A stretch of 6,693 nucleotides of DNA. It comes from Candidatus Nitrosopumilus sp. Its GTDB lineage: Archaea > Thermoproteota > Nitrososphaeria > Nitrososphaerales > Nitrosopumilaceae. Below the pieces are notes generated by a model that was given only the letters and a program-made list of their open reading frames with translations, was not told the DNA's origin and did not search any database. The translations under genes were made by a program, and so were the position numbers. The stretch spans positions 1 through 6,693 of the forward strand of contig DRGT01000113.1 of assembly GCA_011055585.1 (NCBI GenBank), given 5' to 3'. Below, one piece after another: positions 4,726 through 6,693 of this stretch (position 1 is its first letter; every line of letters begins with the position of its first letter).

Positions 4726-5184
4726 TTAATTAACCTTTGCTTTTCTCCAATCTTCATTTTTTGCCGCTTCCCTTAGTTCTCTAAGAGCAATTTGTCTCCT
4801 ACTGCCTATTTCTGAATTTAACGCAATCAAATCCAAATTATCTATTTTGTTTCCAATAACCCATTGAAGAACAAAATTTGCAAGCCATACGACTACACAA
4901 ATTATTCCAACAGTTAAAAGAAGTTGAGTTGCTCCAATTTCTATTCCTGCCATTGTATACAATCTTTCAACTGTCAAAATAACAAGAGAACCATATAGCA
5001 CAATTTCTTTAACTGGATTTGAAAATTGGTCAACTTCTGCTGAACCAATTCCTCTAATATACCAATGGTGCTTGTACCATATCCATACTTTTTCTTTAGC
5101 AGAATAAGTATTCCATTCTTCTTTATCCCAAAGTCTTGGAATTCCAATTTTTTTAGAAATCCGTTCAATTAGAGATGAAATCAT
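4726..5184 (-). CDS. Two-helix membrane protein of unknown function
   Basis: A 152-residue protein with two likely transmembrane segments: about residues 59-76 (KEIVLYGSLVILTVERLY, the weaker) and 86-110 (a long run of Thr/Leu/Val/Ile/Trp including GIICVVVWLANFVLQWVIG). Before them is an aromatic, basic cytoplasmic-looking domain (KEEWNTYSAKEKVWIWYKHH), after them a charged helix (RRQIALRELREAAKNEDWRK). There is no signal peptide and the hairpin of two helices suggests both ends on the same side. I cannot assign a family. Two-helix proteins encoded by viruses include holins, but a holin inside the head module would be unusual. An inner-membrane factor for assembly, or a virion-associated protein involved in DNA entry, are other options. 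The ATG lies two bases after the previous stop and has no clear SD, so translational coupling is likely. Confidence 0.78.
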   Translation of the reverse strand: MISSLIERISKKIGIPRLWDKEEWNTYSAKEKVWIWYKHHWYIRGIGSAEVDQFSNPVKEIVLYGSLVILTVERLYTMAGIEIGATQLLLTVGIICVVVWLANFVLQWVIGNKIDNLDLIALNSEIGSRRQIALRELREAAKNEDWRKAKVN

Positions 5185-5186
5185 AA

Positions 5187-5621
5187 TTATTCAAAATATG
5201 GTCCTAAGTCTTTTGCAATTGTTAAAACTTTTCGCATAAACTTTAGTGGGTCTCTTTCAGTAAGAGTTACTTCACACATTTTTATTGCAGAATTAAGACA
5301 CTCGGCTCTTATTTTAATGTGTTTGGCATTAAGTAAGTCTTTATAATCTGCCATTTTCATCATGACATTTTGTTCACCTGGTCCTTTTGGAGCAAATGCT
5401 GGGTCTTTTATGATTTGTTGTTCAACACTTACTATTTCGTATTCGTTTTTTTTGTGGTCTGTTATTCCGAGCTTGTATCCACAACCGGCTTTTATTCCAA
5501 GTTCTTTTCTACAAAAGAATTTTCCAGGAAAATCATATAATTCTACTATAAAAATGTCTCCCTCTCGTTTCATTCCTGTAACTGCACCAGTAATATAATT
5601 GATTTTTTTTTCTTCTATCAT
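5187..5621 (-). CDS. OB-fold-like protein, possibly single-stranded DNA-binding
   Basis: The 144-residue protein has two parts. Residues 7-68 show a run of strands with turns: INYITGAVTGMKREGDIFIV, a following ELYD, GKFFCRKELGIKAGCGYKLG, and EYEIVSVE. This looks like a short OB fold of the type in phage-encoded ssDNA-binding proteins (a K-G-x turn, then G-x-x-Y/V strand). A linker with Pro/Gly (PAFAPKGPGEQN) leads to a helical C-terminus, residues 92-144 (DYKDLLNAKHIKIRAECLNS, later FMRKVLTIAKDLGPYFE). Similar short helical tails end many viral OB-fold proteins. The role (coating DNA, or RNA) is inferred from fold resemblance only. ATG 5621 is well placed after GGAG with a seven-base spacer, and overlaps the preceding stop by four bases. 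Finding it inside the capsid-neck module is unusual. Confidence 0.7.
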   Translation of the reverse strand: MIEEKKINYITGAVTGMKREGDIFIVELYDFPGKFFCRKELGIKAGCGYKLGITDHKKNEYEIVSVEQQIIKDPAFAPKGPGEQNVMMKMADYKDLLNAKHIKIRAECLNSAIKMCEVTLTERDPLKFMRKVLTIAKDLGPYFE

Positions 5622-6079
5622 AATAATTCTCCTCCACCATCTTTTTGTGGTAAAATTAATCCAGGATTTGGTTCAACATTGTCTTCAAACCAAAAAAAAG
5701 GCATTATGTTTAATGCTCTTCTTCTAAGATTGTTACTTGGTTTTACGTCAGGAATTGGTTTTAAGTCAACTCCTTTAAATAAACTTGAAAGTTTTCCAGC
5801 AATCCAAACAATTTTTTTAAGAAAACCAGCGCTTGTTTTTTGTTTAGAAGAAAGTATGTTAACATATGGACCTAAGTCTGCAAGTAGGTCTTCCAAGTTT
5901 TGTTCAGGGACTGTTATGTCAAGTAACCTAATTTCTCTAACCATTGGTCCAATGATTCCGGTCTGATTATGAGTTCCTTTATAAGTATATTGTCTGTTTT
6001 CTAAATCGTATAAAAATAGTTCGTACCAAATTTTTGGTCCTTCGACTGCGGTTATAACATGCGCTATTCTAACACCCAA
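5618..6079 (-). CDS. Unknown protein following the small paralogs
   Basis: A 153-residue protein I do not recognise. The N-terminal half is alpha/beta (VRIAHVITAVEGPKIWYELF, LYDLENRQYTYKG), followed by an acidic segment (VPEQNLEDLLADLGPYVNIL). Residues 84-101 (AGFLKKIVWIAGKLSSLF) form an amphipathic or weakly hydrophobic helix, then a Pro-rich basic region (KPIPDVKPSNNLRRR) and an aromatic patch (MPFFWF). The Gly/Glu-rich end (KDGGGELL) is encoded by the next gene's strong SD (GGTGGAGGAG). The string DLGPY (68-72) also occurs at the C-terminus of the 144-aa neighbour. The only start before residue 46 is TTG 6079, with no SD and within a small hairpin, so the true N-terminus is uncertain; a shorter start at Met46 is possible. 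It may function with the OB-fold protein, whose start it overlaps. Confidence 0.68.
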   Translation of the reverse strand: MGVRIAHVITAVEGPKIWYELFLYDLENRQYTYKGTHNQTGIIGPMVREIRLLDITVPEQNLEDLLADLGPYVNILSSKQKTSAGFLKKIVWIAGKLSSLFKGVDLKPIPDVKPSNNLRRRALNIMPFFWFEDNVEPNPGLILPQKDGGGELL

Positions 6080-6089
6080 GTAATTGGGT
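6074..6089 (-). repeat. Small inverted repeat covering the TTG start of the 153-aa gene
   Basis: ACCCAA / TTGGGT (+ strand) form a 6-bp stem with a 4-base loop (GTAA). The TTG start codon of the gene at 5618-6079 falls inside it. No U-run follows on the RNA, so it is not a classic terminator. It may be chance or may affect start selection. Confidence 0.3.
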
Positions 6090-6091
6090 AG

Positions 6092-6109
6092 CGAAAAGAA
6101 TAAAAAGGG
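6092..6109 (-). terminator. Pyrimidine/T-rich tract after the second small paralog, possible archaeal terminator
   Basis: Directly after the stop of the 79-aa gene the non-template strand reads CCCTTTTTATTCTTTTCG. Archaeal RNA polymerase can terminate at U-rich tracts without a hairpin, so partial termination between the highly expressed capsid-type genes and the genes downstream is plausible. There is no hairpin just upstream, so a bacterial intrinsic terminator is not supported. Low confidence. Confidence 0.28.
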
Positions 6110-6115
6110 ATGGGG

Positions 6116-6355
6116 TTATTCGCCCCAAACCAAAACGTCTGCGTTGCAAGTATCCCTGCAATAGAATGTGATTTTACTTCCATCAATTACTGTTGAAAGA
6201 TATGTTGGAATACTACTTGTTGTAGTAACAAATGCTGCTCTAACATTTCCAAAATCAGTTGTTAAAGTATTGGTGTCTGACAAATTTGTTAGTTTATATA
6301 GCTTGAAAGGTGCTCCAATTATTTTTTTTGAAGATACTATTGTTGCTGCCGCCAT
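6116..6355 (-). CDS. Small beta protein, paralog 2 (possible capsid decoration protein)
   Basis: A 79-residue protein with the same plan as its upstream neighbour; by hand alignment about 34 of 79 positions agree with one gap. Shared landmarks are the MAA start, KLYKL at 18-22, F-G-x-V at 35-38, a G-S-x-I-T-F-x-C strand near 59-66 and an A-D-V-x-V-x-G-E C-terminus. Alternating strands separated by short turns suggest a compact beta sandwich. No signal peptide or membrane segment is seen. The function is not known from motifs; small tandem beta proteins near the capsid genes are often decoration or head-fibre proteins. The SD GGTGAG lies in the last codons of the preceding gene, five bases before ATG, linking the two translationally. 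The pair contains two Cys here (FYC and DTC) against one near the same site in its twin. Confidence 0.72.
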   Translation of the reverse strand: MAAATIVSSKKIIGAPFKLYKLTNLSDTNTLTTDFGNVRAAFVTTTSSIPTYLSTVIDGSKITFYCRDTCNADVLVWGE

Positions 6356-6357
6356 TT

Positions 6358-6600
6358 TTACTCACCAAAAACCATTACGTCTGCATCTGTTGTTCCAGAA
6401 CATTCAAATGTTATTGTACTACCTGACACAGTGTATGAAACATACTGTGGTGTAGTTGCTTCAATTACTTGAATGAAAACTGCCCAGACCTTTCCGAAAG
6501 GAACAGCCAGTGTATCACCGTCTGTCAATTCGTCAAGTTTGTATAATTTGCATCCACTTATTGAAGTAATACTTTTTGTTGCTATTTCTGTTGCTGCCAT
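6358..6600 (-). CDS. Small beta protein, paralog 1 (possible capsid decoration protein)
   Basis: An 80-residue protein beginning MAATEIATKSITSISGCKLY and ending in a G-S-T-I-T-F-E-C strand and ADVMVFGE. It is a tandem duplicate of the next gene, which starts only two bases after its stop. The pattern of short alternating strands fits a small beta sandwich. The ATG is preceded by AGGTGA with a five-base spacer, one of the strongest SDs in the window and consistent with high output, as expected for a structural protein present in many copies. It follows an unidentified C-terminus at the right edge. A role as capsid decoration protein is inferred from size, location before the neck genes and duplication; I see no diagnostic motif. 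Confidence 0.74.
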   Translation of the reverse strand: MAATEIATKSITSISGCKLYKLDELTDGDTLAVPFGKVWAVFIQVIEATTPQYVSYTVSGSTITFECSGTTDADVMVFGE

Positions 6601-6611
6601 TCAAATCACCT

Positions 6612-6693
6612 TTAATTGCTGTCTCCAATTATTCTAAACACTCTTGTCCATGGTGTTGGAACTGCTGCTGCTACTGATAGTGATAATACTCCA
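6612..6693 (-). CDS. C-terminus of an unidentified protein (partial, starts outside the window)
   Basis: One minus-strand frame is open from the right edge to TAA at 6614-6612 and gives 26 residues ending VAAAVPTPWTRVFRIIGDSN. The other frame in which I looked closes at a TAG. The stop is 11 bases before the next ATG and the SD lies between, the same spacing as in the genes downstream. It would be the 3' end of the previous gene in the late operon, possibly a capsid or decoration protein, but 26 residues are not enough to identify it. Confidence 0.5.
   Translation of the reverse strand, partial: GVLSLSVAAAVPTPWTRVFRIIGDSN

Noticed and set aside
4974..5168. Minus-strand 64-codon ORF in another frame
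   Set aside because: Lies within the membrane protein gene in a shifted frame; Lys/Leu/Ile-rich low-complexity product and no RBS.
6168..6455. Plus-strand 95-codon ORF opposite the tandem small genes
   Set aside because: Spans both paralogous genes and their junction on the opposite strand, so it is best explained as a shadow.

Overview
The window is a stretch of the late (virion structure) region of a tailed double-stranded DNA virus or provirus. All genes lie on the minus strand, so gene order is read from right to left. DNA is AT-rich (roughly one third G+C by eye), genes are packed with gaps of a few bases or short overlaps, and no integrase, transposase, tRNA or CRISPR is visible.

Layout in transcription order: (1) the last codons of an unidentified protein at the right edge; (2) two tandem paralogous ~80-residue small beta proteins, perhaps capsid decoration proteins; (3) a block of four genes I cannot match to standard head genes: a 153-aa unknown, a 144-aa protein with an OB-fold-like N-terminus, a 152-aa two-helix membrane protein and a 130-aa unknown; (4) the classic siphovirus neck set: head-tail connector (229 aa), head closure protein (about 125 aa), HK97 gp10-like neck protein (142 aa) and tail terminator (232 aa); (5) a 52-aa Lys-rich small ORF; (6) the major tail tube protein, which appears to carry two copies of the tube domain; (7) a tail assembly chaperone pair joined by a -1 frameshift on a run of nine A; (8) the N-terminal ~98 residues of the probable tape measure protein, running off the left edge. 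Together these genes close the filled capsid, cap the tail and build the tail tube to a set length.

Host: uncertain, but several signs point to an archaeon. Ribosome-binding sites are often GGTG-type, arginine codons that I read in the tail tube gene are mostly AGA, and a BRE/TATA-like element (GGAAAAG followed by TTTATATATAA) lies about 27 nt before the ATG of the 52-aa ORF, the spacing expected for an archaeal promoter giving a leaderless or almost leaderless transcript. AT-rich bacterial phages could show the same codon and SD preferences, so this remains an inference.

The most notable points are the frameshift site, matching hairpin plus RBS leaders in front of the tail tube and chaperone genes, the candidate archaeal promoter inside the tail module, the duplicated tail tube domain, and the non-standard four-gene block between capsid and connector. 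I see no defence system or other new multi-gene system.
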